Shown in pieces: positions 17,426-26,972 of a stretch of 64,000 nucleotides of DNA. The notes under the pieces were generated by a model that worked only from the letters and a program-made list of their open reading frames with translations, was not told the DNA's origin and searched no databases. The DNA comes from GCA-002708315 sp963676635. GTDB lineage: Bacteria; Bacteroidota; Bacteroidia; Bacteroidales; F082. The position numbers and the translations under genes are program-made. The stretch lies in contig OY781105.1 of NCBI GenBank assembly GCA_963676635.1, positions 1,364,001-1,428,000 of the forward strand, given 5' to 3'. The first letter of the stretch is position 1. Every line of letters starts with the position of its first letter.

Positions 17426-20400
17426 ATGACAGAAAAATTTAAATCAAAAGCTCTCGAAGCTAATCTGGCAGAAACAAGATATAAAGATATAAAAATTGAA
17501 TCTGATTATCAAGTCTTTATAGATTTATCAAAAAGCTACTTTGGAATTCATAAACGCGCAAACGATTGCATTATCGAATTTCAGCATCCTTTTTCCAACA
17601 GAAAATTTGTAGCTGAAGAGCTTAGAAGCATATTATTAACTGATTATTGGTATTATATCGGACTAAAAAACATCGATAATCCGTTCGAAGTTCCGGTTAA
17701 ACTACTTGCAATTCTTCTTGCCGAAGAACGTAGTACCCCCTATCATGTAATGATTATCAGAACGATACTTGAGTTTGTTCAAAAAATATCTAAAGAAAAA
17801 GGTGACTTTTCTGCTACTTTAAAACAATGCTGCAATGCTATAGAATCAAGTATTGATAAGGATTCTCTTAGTTATATTAAGGCTTTAAAATTCTTTAAAA
17901 GATATATTAATTCTAACATTAATTCTATCTCCTGCAATAATCAGATTCTGGATATTAACATAAATATCTATAGAAAAAATATTAGCTATTGGGAGGATAT
18001 TTCTCAGATTGAGGAGTGGTTACGCAAACGTAGTAGTATTATTAAAACCAACCACTCTGATATTATTGATCACATCGGAAAGCCTTGGTTTAACAGCCTT
18101 AAAGAGAAACTTACGGATATAAACAGCTGGGATCAGCTTATTGATAATATTCCTGATTATAATATGATTTCCGACCGCTTTGCGGCTTCTACTTCTTTGT
18201 TCAATTCGTTTATTGAAAAATTCTATTTCAGCTTCTTTCTTCTCAAACTCGATGGGATGGAAGATCATAAGGAGCGTATTATATGGAATTTAAACAGTAT
18301 GCTTGTTAAAACTATTGATGAAGTCGATCCCAGGGAAATCCCTGAGTTTATCGATCAGATATTTGAATTCTGTCAGGGTCTTAGAAAAGATCATACTTCT
18401 TCTGTGCTTGATATTCTCTTTACTCTTGGTAAGAAAATTATTGATATTGATGATACTCCTAATTACAAACTGATTCATTATTTTGAAGAAAGTATTATTG
18501 AATTTGGTTTCGAAACACCGGGTATTGTGTATGTTAACGAAGACTGGCAGTTGTCGGTTAACGAAAATCATATAAAAAATATTAATATCTGGCTGGAGCT
18601 GATTGAGTACTCTCAGATGGAAATGGAGAAACTGCTTTCTGTACTTATTGTTAACCTTCAGCTTGGTGGTATCTTTATAAGTGATACGGACTTGTTCCAA
18701 CGCGAAATTACTAAAGTACTGAACTCTAATATTGCTCCTTTCTATAAAAAGGTTAAACAGCTTACGCGGATATTCCCTGTGTATTTCAACGAGATAGGTG
18801 CTGAGGGTGAAATCAGGAAAGTTACGACTTCCATGGATGAGATATCTCACAGAAAAGACCAGCTGATTCACTTTCTGCGCAAGCAGGTGCATACTGAAAG
18901 TAATAACACCTTGATTGAACTTACACGCCAGATATTCAATTTCTGGTATCATGGTAATCTCGATGTTGTGAAACACTTGCTTCCGGCTAATGTTTTTAAT
19001 TCTATCGATAAAAAGAGTGAGTACTATGCCCCTGTTCATCACATGGTTGTGCAAATGTGTGATAGTAACAACCTTAAGCCCGATGAACTGTTGACAAAGG
19101 ATGAGGAAAGCTTTGAGAAGATACTAGCCAATTGTTCTAATAGTAACAAAAGGGATATTGAACGCTTGCGCGATATGAGGCTTCTGTATGCTCATCTTAA
19201 GGAAAAATACTCTTTCGAGACTGTCGATATTTCTAATATTCTTAAACGTTTCTCTTATATCAACGACAAGGATATAGAAAAGTTCAAAAAGGCTCTTGAA
19301 AAAGATGATTATGGTACTTCGCTGAAGATGATCTATCATTTTATGAGTGTGCTCAGAAAAATTATCTCTGATCCTAAGCCTAGCGAAGGATGGGAGAATA
19401 TCTATCATAAACGTCATATTGCTATTGGTATTCCTTCTATGTATGGCACTTATCGTGAAGCTAAATTTGAAGCCCTCGGTCTTACATTCAGGCTCGAAAA
19501 TGTTGCTACCAGACTGATGGAGAAGGTTGTTAACCAAATTAACCTTAACTATATCAGTGCTAAAACCCTTAAAGAGATATATGTTATTCTGGATTACTTC
19601 CGTGAGGGTCTTGACCTCGACGGTATTACAAACCAGAGTTTTAACTCTAACCTACTCATGCTTAAGTACAGCCTCAGATCTCAAAGTTTGTCGTTTGAGC
19701 AGTATATAAATATCTTCCAGTTTCTGGCTCAGGATGTAAAAAGAACTATCATTAAGTACTTCCTTAAATCGTACGAAATTCCATTAAGGATTGTGATACC
19801 ACAACTCTTCGATAAGGAGCATAAGCTTAGCGAAGACGATGAGGTTACTCTTGTTAACAGTACTTCCGAAAAATTTTACCGCGATGTTATTGCAGAAGCT
19901 TTCCTTGTGCAGCCTCTTGATAATTTCATCACAAAAATACTGGATTCACTACGTAATATGGCCGATAATATACAGCCATCGATGATTAAAGAGGTGATGT
20001 CGTATAACTCAGATCTTGTTATAGCGCGATTGGGAAACGAGAATCCACAGGTTGATAACCAGGTGTTCCTGGGATCCAAAGCCTATCATCTTAAAAACTT
20101 ACGACTTGCCAAGTTTCCTATTCCTCCGGGATTTGTTCTTACAACGGAGGTCTTTAGAAAACACAAAGCTATTTTCGAACATCCGGAACTACGTGAAGAG
20201 ATCTATGAGCTCATCCGTAAGCACTTATGGAGAATAGAGAAAGCTTCGGGCAAAGAATTTGGTAATCCAAAGAACCCTCTATTACTATCGGTGCGCTCCG
20301 GAACTGCAATTTCAATGCCCGGGGCAATGGATACTTTGCTAAATGTTGGCATGAATGATGAAATAACAGAAAGTTTGAGTCATATGCCCGGACTTGAATG

Positions 20401-21541
20401 GTCGGCTTGGGATTCGTACCGGCGACTACTGCAAAGCTGGGGAATGGAATATGGTCTTGAAAGAGATGACTTTGATGATATCATTGAAAGCTACAAAGTA
20501 AAGTTCAACGCTGAGCAGAAAACAAAACTTAGTGCCACAGCCATGAAAGAAGTGGCCATGGCTTATAAGAATCTTCTGGAACAAAACAATATCATATTTG
20601 AACAGAATGTGTTCGACCAGCTTATTATAACAACAAATCTGGTTTTTGAATCATGGTCTTCAGAACGAGCCAGAGTATATCGTGAACATTTGGAAATTGC
20701 CGACGACTGGGGAACAGCCGTTGTTGTGCAACAGATGATTTTTGGAAATATTCATGACAAATCCGGGACAGGTGTTGTATTTACTCAAAACCCCACATCC
20801 GACGACCGTGGTGTAAACCTCTATGGCGACTTCACCTTTAAAAGTCAGGGTGAAGATATTGTTGCCGGACTGGTAAAGCCACAGCCGGTAAGCAAGTACC
20901 AAAAGTCGCGCAGCGGACAGAAATCACTACAGGAGCTTTGTCCGAAAATCTACAACCGTCTTCATGAGATGGCAGTGGAACTCACCGAAGATCTGGGATA
21001 TAGCCCACAGGAGATCGAGTTTACTTTTGAATCCGATAATCCCGACGACCTCTACATACTACAGATACGCGATCAGGACTTAGCCCAGCGCCAGGCTCTG
21101 GAAGTATTCAGCGAAAGCGTTGAAGATATGCAACTGCTAGGTCGTGGTATAGGCATCGGCGGTGGTGCCATGAATGGACGTGTTGCCTTCGATGAAGAGG
21201 ATATTGAGATGCTGAGAGAGCAACATCCTGAAGAAAAGATTATACTTATCAGACCAGATACCGTTCCTGATGATATCGGCATGATTTTTAAAACCGACGG
21301 ACTACTAACTGGAAAAGGCGGAGCTACTTCTCATGCTGCTGTTACAGCAGTGCGCCTTGGGAAAACATCTGTTGTTAACTGCCTTACACTGGTTGTGGAT
21401 GAAGACAATAAGAAATGTACCATTAATGGCAACAGTTTCTCCACAGCCGATAAAATTGCCATCGACGGACATCTGGGTAATATCTACAAAGGCAATTATA
21501 CAATCGAAAAACGCACGGAATACGCTGAATTCAGGTTTTAA
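17426..21541 (+). CDS. PEP/pyruvate-binding (PPDK-like) protein lacking the PEP-binding TIM barrel
   Basis: The 1371-residue protein has three parts. Residues 1-~870 are a long, largely alpha-helical, charged region without recognised motifs. Residues ~878-1230 resemble the ATP-grasp N-terminal domain of pyruvate phosphate dikinase/PEP synthase (GSKAYHLKNL, IPPGFVLTTEVF, LLSVRSGTAISMPGAMDT, EIEFTFES...LYILQIRDQ). Residues ~1240-1371 are the swivelling phosphohistidine domain with GGATSHAAVTAVRLGK (His1303). The C-terminal PEP-utilizer TIM barrel (~350 residues) is absent. Autophosphorylation at His with ATP is plausible; the acceptor is unknown. The architecture recalls dikinases such as rifampin phosphotransferase or glucan/water dikinase more than PPDK. 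It is divergent from gapA. Confidence 0.8.
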   Translation: MTEKFKSKALEANLAETRYKDIKIESDYQVFIDLSKSYFGIHKRANDCIIEFQHPFSNRKFVAEELRSILLTDYWYYIGLKNIDNPFEVPVKLLAILLAEERSTPYHVMIIRTILEFVQKISKEKGDFSATLKQCCNAIESSIDKDSLSYIKALKFFKRYINSNINSISCNNQILDININIYRKNISYWEDISQIEEWLRKRSSIIKTNHSDIIDHIGKPWFNSLKEKLTDINSWDQLIDNIPDYNMISDRFAASTSLFNSFIEKFYFSFFLLKLDGMEDHKERIIWNLNSMLVKTIDEVDPREIPEFIDQIFEFCQGLRKDHTSSVLDILFTLGKKIIDIDDTPNYKLIHYFEESIIEFGFETPGIVYVNEDWQLSVNENHIKNINIWLELIEYSQMEMEKLLSVLIVNLQLGGIFISDTDLFQREITKVLNSNIAPFYKKVKQLTRIFPVYFNEIGAEGEIRKVTTSMDEISHRKDQLIHFLRKQVHTESNNTLIELTRQIFNFWYHGNLDVVKHLLPANVFNSIDKKSEYYAPVHHMVVQMCDSNNLKPDELLTKDEESFEKILANCSNSNKRDIERLRDMRLLYAHLKEKYSFETVDISNILKRFSYINDKDIEKFKKALEKDDYGTSLKMIYHFMSVLRKIISDPKPSEGWENIYHKRHIAIGIPSMYGTYREAKFEALGLTFRLENVATRLMEKVVNQINLNYISAKTLKEIYVILDYFREGLDLDGITNQSFNSNLLMLKYSLRSQSLSFEQYINIFQFLAQDVKRTIIKYFLKSYEIPLRIVIPQLFDKEHKLSEDDEVTLVNSTSEKFYRDVIAEAFLVQPLDNFITKILDSLRNMADNIQPSMIKEVMSYNSDLVIARLGNENPQVDNQVFLGSKAYHLKNLRLAKFPIPPGFVLTTEVFRKHKAIFEHPELREEIYELIRKHLWRIEKASGKEFGNPKNPLLLSVRSGTAISMPGAMDTLLNVGMNDEITESLSHMPGLEWSAWDSYRRLLQSWGMEYGLERDDFDDIIESYKVKFNAEQKTKLSATAMKEVAMAYKNLLEQNNIIFEQNVFDQLIITTNLVFESWSSERARVYREHLEIADDWGTAVVVQQMIFGNIHDKSGTGVVFTQNPTSDDRGVNLYGDFTFKSQGEDIVAGLVKPQPVSKYQKSRSGQKSLQELCPKIYNRLHEMAVELTEDLGYSPQEIEFTFESDNPDDLYILQIRDQDLAQRQALEVFSESVEDMQLLGRGIGIGGGAMNGRVAFDEEDIEMLREQHPEEKIILIRPDTVPDDIGMIFKTDGLLTGKGGATSHAAVTAVRLGKTSVVNCLTLVVDEDNKKCTINGNSFSTADKIAIDGHLGNIYKGNYTIEKRTEYAEFRF

Positions 21542-21658
21542 TTGAAGCCCGAAAACGGAGTTTACTCATTTACACAGCAAGAGTTGCTTATTCATTGCTC
21601 TCCATTAAGTTGTTGTCACTTCTTAATTGACTTTCTTGTTACTTACAATAGATACTAT

Positions 21659-21848
21659 TAATAGCTATCAGTTACGAATCTAATAGCTATCAGTTGAGCA
21701 TCTAATAGCTATCAGTTGAGCATTTAATAGCTATCAGTTGAGCATCTAATAGCTATCAGTTGGGCATCTAATAGCTATCAGTTGAGCATTTAATAGCTAT
21801 CAGTTGAGCATTTAATAGCTATTAGATAACAATATGATAGCTATTACA
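21659..21848. repeat. Tandem array D, 22-bp period with palindromic ATAGCTAT core
   Basis: Eight units start at 21659, 21681, 21703, 21725, 21747, 21769, 21791 and 21813, each beginning TAATAGCTAT and mostly continuing CAGTTGAGCAT. A partial ninth (TGATAGCTATT) ends the array. ATAGCTAT is a perfect palindrome repeated every 22 bp. The array occupies the 469-bp gene-free interval between the PPDK-like gene and the HU-like gene; the rest of that gap shows nothing recognisable. Confidence 0.95.
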
Positions 21849-22010
21849 TTAACAAATAATAACCAACAAAATATTTGGCAAAGCTGAGAAATAAGGTTAG
21901 ATTTGCTTATTAATATCAGGATAAATAATTTGGTTCAAATCAAGACAAGCAGACTGAGCTATATTCTTGATAAATAGTAAGTATCAATATCAATCCCAAA
22001 ATCGGGAATT

Positions 22011-22400
22011 ATGAAAATAAAATACAAAACAGTTAGACAAGCTCAACCAGGAGTTGAAGGTGGTGGTAATTATAAATACTACGCCAGAATATGTAAACGA
22101 CAAAAAGTAAGTTTTGAACAGGTTTGTGATATGATATCGGACGCATCTACTTTTAGTCCGGCCGATATAAAAGGAGCTGTTACGGCATTCCTGGAGATTA
22201 TCCCTGATTACCTCAAGCAAGGCTACATAGTGGACCTTGGGGAATTTGGCACATTCAGTCAGAGCATATCTTCTGATCCTGTTGAAATGGAAGAAAATAT
22301 GACCAGCAAAAGAATAACCAGTTTAAAACCACATTTCCGTCCCTCTGATAATTTCAAGAAGAGATTAAAAGGAGCATCCTTTAAAAAGGTAAATGATTAA
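22011..22400 (+). CDS. HU family DNA-binding protein (Bacteroidota HU-HIG type)
   Basis: A 129-residue basic protein of the HU/IHF fold class common in Bacteroidota, with an N-terminal extension (KIKYKTVRQAQPGVEGGGNYKYYA) and conserved core VSFEQVCDMISDASTFSPADIKGAV, YLKQGYIVDLGEFGTFS, then a basic tail. Such proteins bend or bind DNA and often occur as many paralogs of uncertain role. It lies just downstream of the 22-bp array D and is transcribed away from it, so the array is in its upstream region. The ATG at 22011 is the only suitable start. Confidence 0.9.
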   Translation: MKIKYKTVRQAQPGVEGGGNYKYYARICKRQKVSFEQVCDMISDASTFSPADIKGAVTAFLEIIPDYLKQGYIVDLGEFGTFSQSISSDPVEMEENMTSKRITSLKPHFRPSDNFKKRLKGASFKKVND

Positions 22401-22448
22401 CAATACCTCAATAGCGTACGCTTCAAAATTGTGTTGTTATTATTCATA

Positions 22449-22486
22449 AAAAAAACCACAGACAATAACTGCCTGTGGTTTTTTAT
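22449..22486. terminator. Bidirectional terminator between HU-like gene and pepD
   Basis: Hairpin AACCACAG / CTGTGGTT (22454-22461 and 22473-22480) is flanked by A-run and T-run, so it can terminate both convergent genes. Confidence 0.85.
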
Positions 22487-22504
22487 AATAGAATAAACTA
22501 CTAA

Positions 22505-23971
22505 CTACTTCTTAGGAGCATTAGCCAGTGTTTCCACGAGGAAGTCCCAGAATAGTTTAACAGTTTTAATATTTACCATTTCGTCTGGTGAATGAGGATT
22601 ACGGATAGTAGGCCCGAAAGAAATCATATCCCAGTTTGTGTAAGTAGCACCGAGGATACCACATTCCAAACCAGCATGGATAACTTTTACTTCCGGCACT
22701 CTACCGAATTTCTTATTGTAAACCTCTTTCATTTCAGCCAGAATAGCTGAGTCAGGATTAGGTTTCCAGCCAGGATAAGATCCGGAGCTTTCTGCTTTTG
22801 CACCAGCTGCTTCAAGTACTTCTCTGATTTCAGCAGCAAGGCTGTCTTTATCATCATCAACAAGACTACGTTGCAGAGCAGCCATACTTATAACACCCTT
22901 TTCAGATTTAACAACAGCAAGGTTTGTAGAAGTTTCAGGTACACCTTTAACATTCTCACTCATCTTAATTACGCCATTAGGGAATGCTGCCACAGCATTG
23001 TAAAGCTTAGCCTGAGCATCTTCGTCCATAATCTTAGCGGGCATATCAGCATTTTCAACTAATACAACAGCGTTAGGATCAGCTTCTTTAAATTCATCTT
23101 TAACGATTTCATCAAATTCAGCTACATATTTCTCAAAATCAGCTTTTTTATCTTCAGGAACAACCACAGTTGCGAAAGACTCACGAGGAATAGCATTTCT
23201 CAGGCTACCGCCTTCGATATCCGCCAGACGGAGACCATATTTACTGGAAGCCGTCATAAGGAAAGCATTCATAATTTTGTTAGCATTACCTCTGCCAAGG
23301 GCAATATCCATACCAGAGTGACCACCCTTTAGTCCCTTAACGACAGCCTTATAAGCAACCATACCTTCAGGAACATCAACTTCTTTATACTCCAGATCAC
23401 CAGTAGTATCAATACCGCCGGCACAGCCAATATAAAGCTCACCTTCGTCTTCTGAATCAAGATTCATAAGGATATCACCATCAAGCAAACCAGCTTTAAG
23501 ATTCTCAGCGCCAGTCATACCAGTTTCTTCATCCATAGTGATAAGAGCTTCAACAGGACCATGCACAAGATCTTTAGATTCAAGCACAGCCATAGCAGCA
23601 GCTACACCCATACCATTATCAGCACCAAGAGTAGTACCACGGGCAGTAACCCATTCACCATCGATATATGCATCAATAGGATCCTTTTCAAAGTCATGAT
23701 CAGTATCAGAATTTTTCTGAGGAACCATATCAATATGACCCTGAAGGATAATACCCTTTCTATCTTCCATACCCTCAGTAGCAGGCTTTTTAATAATAAC
23801 ATTACCTACTTCATCAACAATAGTTTCGAGGCCAAGATCTTCCCCGAATTTCTTCATGTATTCAATTGCTTTACCTTCTTTTTTAGAAGGACGTGGAATC
23901 TGTGTCAAAGCATAAAAGTTCTTCCAAACAGCTTCCGGTTTAAGATTTAATATATCTTTACTCATATTCAA
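22505..23971 (-). CDS. pepD: Aminoacyl-histidine dipeptidase (Xaa-His dipeptidase, M20 family)
   Basis: PepD is a cytosolic di-zinc metallopeptidase cleaving dipeptides, often with C-terminal His. The 488 residues are normal length. Metal-site motifs visible: ILQGHIDMVPQK (His and Asp), TTLGADNGMGVA with bridging Asp, TMDEETGMTGAENL with catalytic Glu-Glu, LNLDSEDEGELYIG and a late VIHAGLECGILG. It is preceded by the MFS transporter gene (15 bp apart on the same strand), suggesting joint uptake and cleavage of peptides. Start could be Met1 or Met3 (23965). Confidence 0.95.
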   Translation of the reverse strand: MNMSKDILNLKPEAVWKNFYALTQIPRPSKKEGKAIEYMKKFGEDLGLETIVDEVGNVIIKKPATEGMEDRKGIILQGHIDMVPQKNSDTDHDFEKDPIDAYIDGEWVTARGTTLGADNGMGVAAAMAVLESKDLVHGPVEALITMDEETGMTGAENLKAGLLDGDILMNLDSEDEGELYIGCAGGIDTTGDLEYKEVDVPEGMVAYKAVVKGLKGGHSGMDIALGRGNANKIMNAFLMTASSKYGLRLADIEGGSLRNAIPRESFATVVVPEDKKADFEKYVAEFDEIVKDEFKEADPNAVVLVENADMPAKIMDEDAQAKLYNAVAAFPNGVIKMSENVKGVPETSTNLAVVKSEKGVISMAALQRSLVDDDKDSLAAEIREVLEAAGAKAESSGSYPGWKPNPDSAILAEMKEVYNKKFGRVPEVKVIHAGLECGILGATYTNWDMISFGPTIRNPHSPDEMVNIKTVKLFWDFLVETLANAPKK

Positions 23972-23986
23972 TTTATATTTTAAAAT

Positions 23987-25369
23987 TTAATTCTGAATAT
24001 TAGGGAGTTCAAGACCATAACCTTTTTTCTTATCTTCTGCTTTAAGCATGATTGCGATAAAAATAGCAAGCAACCCAGTAGTAGCAAAAATCATCATAGG
24101 TACAGTATAGTCATAATATAAGAACTCTCCATTAGCATCCAGTACACGACAATATTTATCAAGTACAACACCTATTAATAAAGGCATACCCATAAGACCC
24201 CAGTTCTGAACCCAGAAAATCAATGCGTACGCAGTACCCAATTGTTTTTCAGGAATAATCTTTGGAACAGAAGGCCACATAGCTGAAGGCACAAGAGAAA
24301 AAGTAATTCCCAGGAAGATAATTAAAGCAATAGCAACAATATAATTATCAATAAATGGGATTGAGAAAATAGAGTGAGCAACCAATAACATTACTGATCC
24401 AATAAGCATAATCGTAGCACCTTTACCTTTTCTATCATAAATATTACCAAAGAAAGGTGTAAGAATAATAGTACCGAAAGGTAGCAAACCAGGAATAGTA
24501 CCAGCAAAGTCAGGATTAACACCATATTTATTAATCATAAGATCTGTTGCATAAAAAAGGAAGGGGAAAACGCCTGAATAAAATAAAACACAAAGAAGGG
24601 CAATCAACCAGAAACCTTTATTCTTAATGATAAATACAACATCTTTAATTTTAAATTCATCTTCTTCACTTGCATCATCAGAAACACCTTCAGATTTTTC
24701 CAACTTTCTATCCATAAAAGTGTACCACAAGAAAGCAACAAAACCAGCAACCAGCAATCCCAAACCAAGCATAACAGGAGCTGAGATAGAAGGCATATCA
24801 GGAGTACCAAACCAACGTGTAGCCATAGGATAAGGAAGCGCAAGTGCAAGAGCAGTTCCTAAACGGGCAGTAGCCATTTCAAGCCCCATTGCCAGAGCCA
24901 TCTCCTTACCTTTAAACCATTTAACTATAATTTTCGAGACAGTAATCCCGGCAATTTCGACACCAACACCGAACACAGCAAAACCGATTGATCCAATAGC
25001 TATTTGAGCTTTAAGGCCGAAAATCATTCCATCCATAGGAATAAGCTCCGCAACCGCAACATACTGAAGTGCGGTACCAACGATCATGGTTAAACTTGCT
25101 CCAATACCAGTGAACCTTACTCCCATCTTATCGAGGATAAGTCCACCAAAAATCAGCATTAAGAAAAATACATTAAACCATCCATAAGCACTGTTCCATG
25201 TACCAAAATCAGAGCTGTTCCAACTCATATATTCCTCGAGCAGAGGCTTTAGTGGAGATATTACATAGTTGATATAATATCCTGTCATCATCGTAAAAGA
25301 AACAACAGCCAAAGCTCCCCACCTGGCACCCTTTGAATCTCTTAAGGATTTTTTAATCACTTCAGTCAT
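23987..25369 (-). CDS. MFS transporter (12-TM), possible dipeptide carrier
   Basis: A 460-residue major facilitator with about 12 hydrophobic helices. The loop between TM2 and TM3 holds a GGLILDKMGVRFTG variant of motif A, and a second copy (GNIYDRKGKG) lies after TM8. A charged cytoplasmic loop (SEGVSDDASEEDEFKIKD) separates the halves. It is in tandem with pepD, so a peptide or amino-acid substrate is plausible; similarity in style to MFSD1-like carriers is an impression only. No substrate can be assigned from sequence. Confidence 0.88.
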   Translation of the reverse strand: MTEVIKKSLRDSKGARWGALAVVSFTMMTGYYINYVISPLKPLLEEYMSWNSSDFGTWNSAYGWFNVFFLMLIFGGLILDKMGVRFTGIGASLTMIVGTALQYVAVAELIPMDGMIFGLKAQIAIGSIGFAVFGVGVEIAGITVSKIIVKWFKGKEMALAMGLEMATARLGTALALALPYPMATRWFGTPDMPSISAPVMLGLGLLVAGFVAFLWYTFMDRKLEKSEGVSDDASEEDEFKIKDVVFIIKNKGFWLIALLCVLFYSGVFPFLFYATDLMINKYGVNPDFAGTIPGLLPFGTIILTPFFGNIYDRKGKGATIMLIGSVMLLVAHSIFSIPFIDNYIVAIALIIFLGITFSLVPSAMWPSVPKIIPEKQLGTAYALIFWVQNWGLMGMPLLIGVVLDKYCRVLDANGEFLYYDYTVPMMIFATTGLLAIFIAIMLKAEDKKKGYGLELPNIQN

Positions 25370-25440
25370 ATTTCATGTTTTTTGTTTGAAAGGGCGAATT
25401 TACCATAAATAATTTATGTTGCCATTAAATTAAACAACAA

Positions 25441-26964
25441 TTATTTAACGTATCCCTGATCCATTCTTCTAACACGTTGTCTGTTACGCATCTGCACTCT
25501 GAATACTCCATAAATAATTACCAGTAATAATGGCAACAGAAAGTTAAGCCATTTCAGGAATGCTTTCCTGCCATCACTCATCTGATCAATGGGCCTTGAA
25601 GTGATAGTTTTTGTCCGTAAATCGATAAGACCAGTATCATCAGACAGCCAATCTACTGAGTTAACAAGCAAATTAACATGATCAGGCTGCAAACGACGTG
25701 GTCTCTGCCCTGTTCCGTTAACAGCAAAGTCACCTGATGTAAAGAGGACAATCTTCGACTGCACTCCTCTTTTCTCAGTCTCCAGCAATGCAGCAACAAC
25801 CTGACTACCATCAACAAAGTCGGCATTAGTCCACTGTTTGTTAATATCAAACTGAACAGGCAGCCCAATAACCCCCGACTTCTCAGACGTCATTGCCAAT
25901 GGCACATAATTGTTAGAAGTATCTCCAACATACTGAATAGGTGAAGGGAAACCCAGTAACACCTGCTCCAACCCTTTGCTAATAGGCGTATCACTAAATG
26001 TTGTTATATTAGGCAGGAAAGGGAAGCTAACAGGTCGGGTCATATTAAATCCGCCAGTCCTCTGACTTACATTAACACTTCCGCAATTAGCGTCAACAAT
26101 AAATTTATTATCAACCTTCAAACCCTTTTCCTCAAGCCATTGCTCAAGACCAGTTATATTTTCCTCACCCATTAAAGTCTGCAGATTACCATTCATCCTG
26201 TTAAAGGAAACAACAACATTGCCACCATTATCCAGATAAGTATCCAGAACATTACGCGACTGAATATCAAAAGTATCCTTAGGATTAATAATCACCAGAG
26301 TTTTATAATTGTACAGATCCCGTACAGTATCAGAAAGGTAAACCTGGCGAACATTATAAAGCACATCCAGATCAGCCTTTACTTGCTGTAAAGCAGCCAA
26401 TGGAGGCTCACCATGTCCCTGCACAAAGCCCACAAGCGGTTTATTCTTAACGCTAAGCTTTTTAATAGCAGTGGTTAAAGCATACTCAATACTTTCGCCC
26501 GTTGCCAGGAAAGGCAGCACATCCTTCTTATCATCCATAGACAAAACAGCACCCATAAACACCTTCTGTTGTTTCACCTGATCTTTCTCACGCACGCTAA
26601 CCAGCACAGGACGTACACCCGCAGCAGTAGCCTCAGTTTCAATCTCGCTGTTACCATTAGGATTAACAAACTCAAACACAATTTTGCCATGCGAGAGACT
26701 ACTGTATTCGGTAAGCATATCATTAAAATCCCCCTTTATTTTTGCAAGATCAGGAGGCAAGTCAGCAGTAAAATACGCTTTAACAGTTATTGTATTATCC
26801 AGATTATCCAGAATATCCTCAGTAGCATTGCTCAATGAGTACTGGCCACCTTCAGTTAGGTCAATTCTGGAAAAATAGTATTCAGAAATTACTGCCACAA
26901 CAATAAAAGCAGCAATTAATAAAATTACACTCGACAGATATGATTTTCTTTTCATTGTTCTCAT
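25441..26964 (-). CDS. gldG: Gliding motility-associated ABC transporter substrate-binding protein GldG
   Basis: A 507-residue membrane-anchored protein: N-terminal TM (LSSVILLIAAFIVVAVISEYYF) followed by the family motif RIDLTEGGQYSLSNAT, a long periplasmic region of ABC_transp_aux type (VKAYFTADLPPDLAK, FVQGHGEPPL, VVSFNRMNG), and a C-terminal TM (LNFLLPLLLVIIYGVFRVQMRNRQR). It forms the GldAFG ABC complex needed for gliding in Flavobacterium, though not in all gliders. It lies 8 bp downstream of gldF. Start is Met1 or Met4. Confidence 0.94.
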   Translation of the reverse strand: MRTMKRKSYLSSVILLIAAFIVVAVISEYYFSRIDLTEGGQYSLSNATEDILDNLDNTITVKAYFTADLPPDLAKIKGDFNDMLTEYSSLSHGKIVFEFVNPNGNSEIETEATAAGVRPVLVSVREKDQVKQQKVFMGAVLSMDDKKDVLPFLATGESIEYALTTAIKKLSVKNKPLVGFVQGHGEPPLAALQQVKADLDVLYNVRQVYLSDTVRDLYNYKTLVIINPKDTFDIQSRNVLDTYLDNGGNVVVSFNRMNGNLQTLMGEENITGLEQWLEEKGLKVDNKFIVDANCGSVNVSQRTGGFNMTRPVSFPFLPNITTFSDTPISKGLEQVLLGFPSPIQYVGDTSNNYVPLAMTSEKSGVIGLPVQFDINKQWTNADFVDGSQVVAALLETEKRGVQSKIVLFTSGDFAVNGTGQRPRRLQPDHVNLLVNSVDWLSDDTGLIDLRTKTITSRPIDQMSDGRKAFLKWLNFLLPLLLVIIYGVFRVQMRNRQRVRRMDQGYVK

Positions 26965-26972
26965 TTTTAAAG

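Noticed and set aside
18290..19054. Minus-strand frame of 254 codons inside the PPDK-like gene
   Set aside because: Antisense shadow in an A/T-rich helical-coding region; no start context or domain.
17426..21541. Canonical pyruvate phosphate dikinase or PEP synthase
   Set aside because: The C-terminal PEP/pyruvate TIM barrel is missing and the N-terminal ~870 residues are unrelated.
21659..21848. CRISPR or replication-origin iteron array
   Set aside because: No spacers; no initiator (dnaA/rep) gene, DnaA boxes or partition genes near it.
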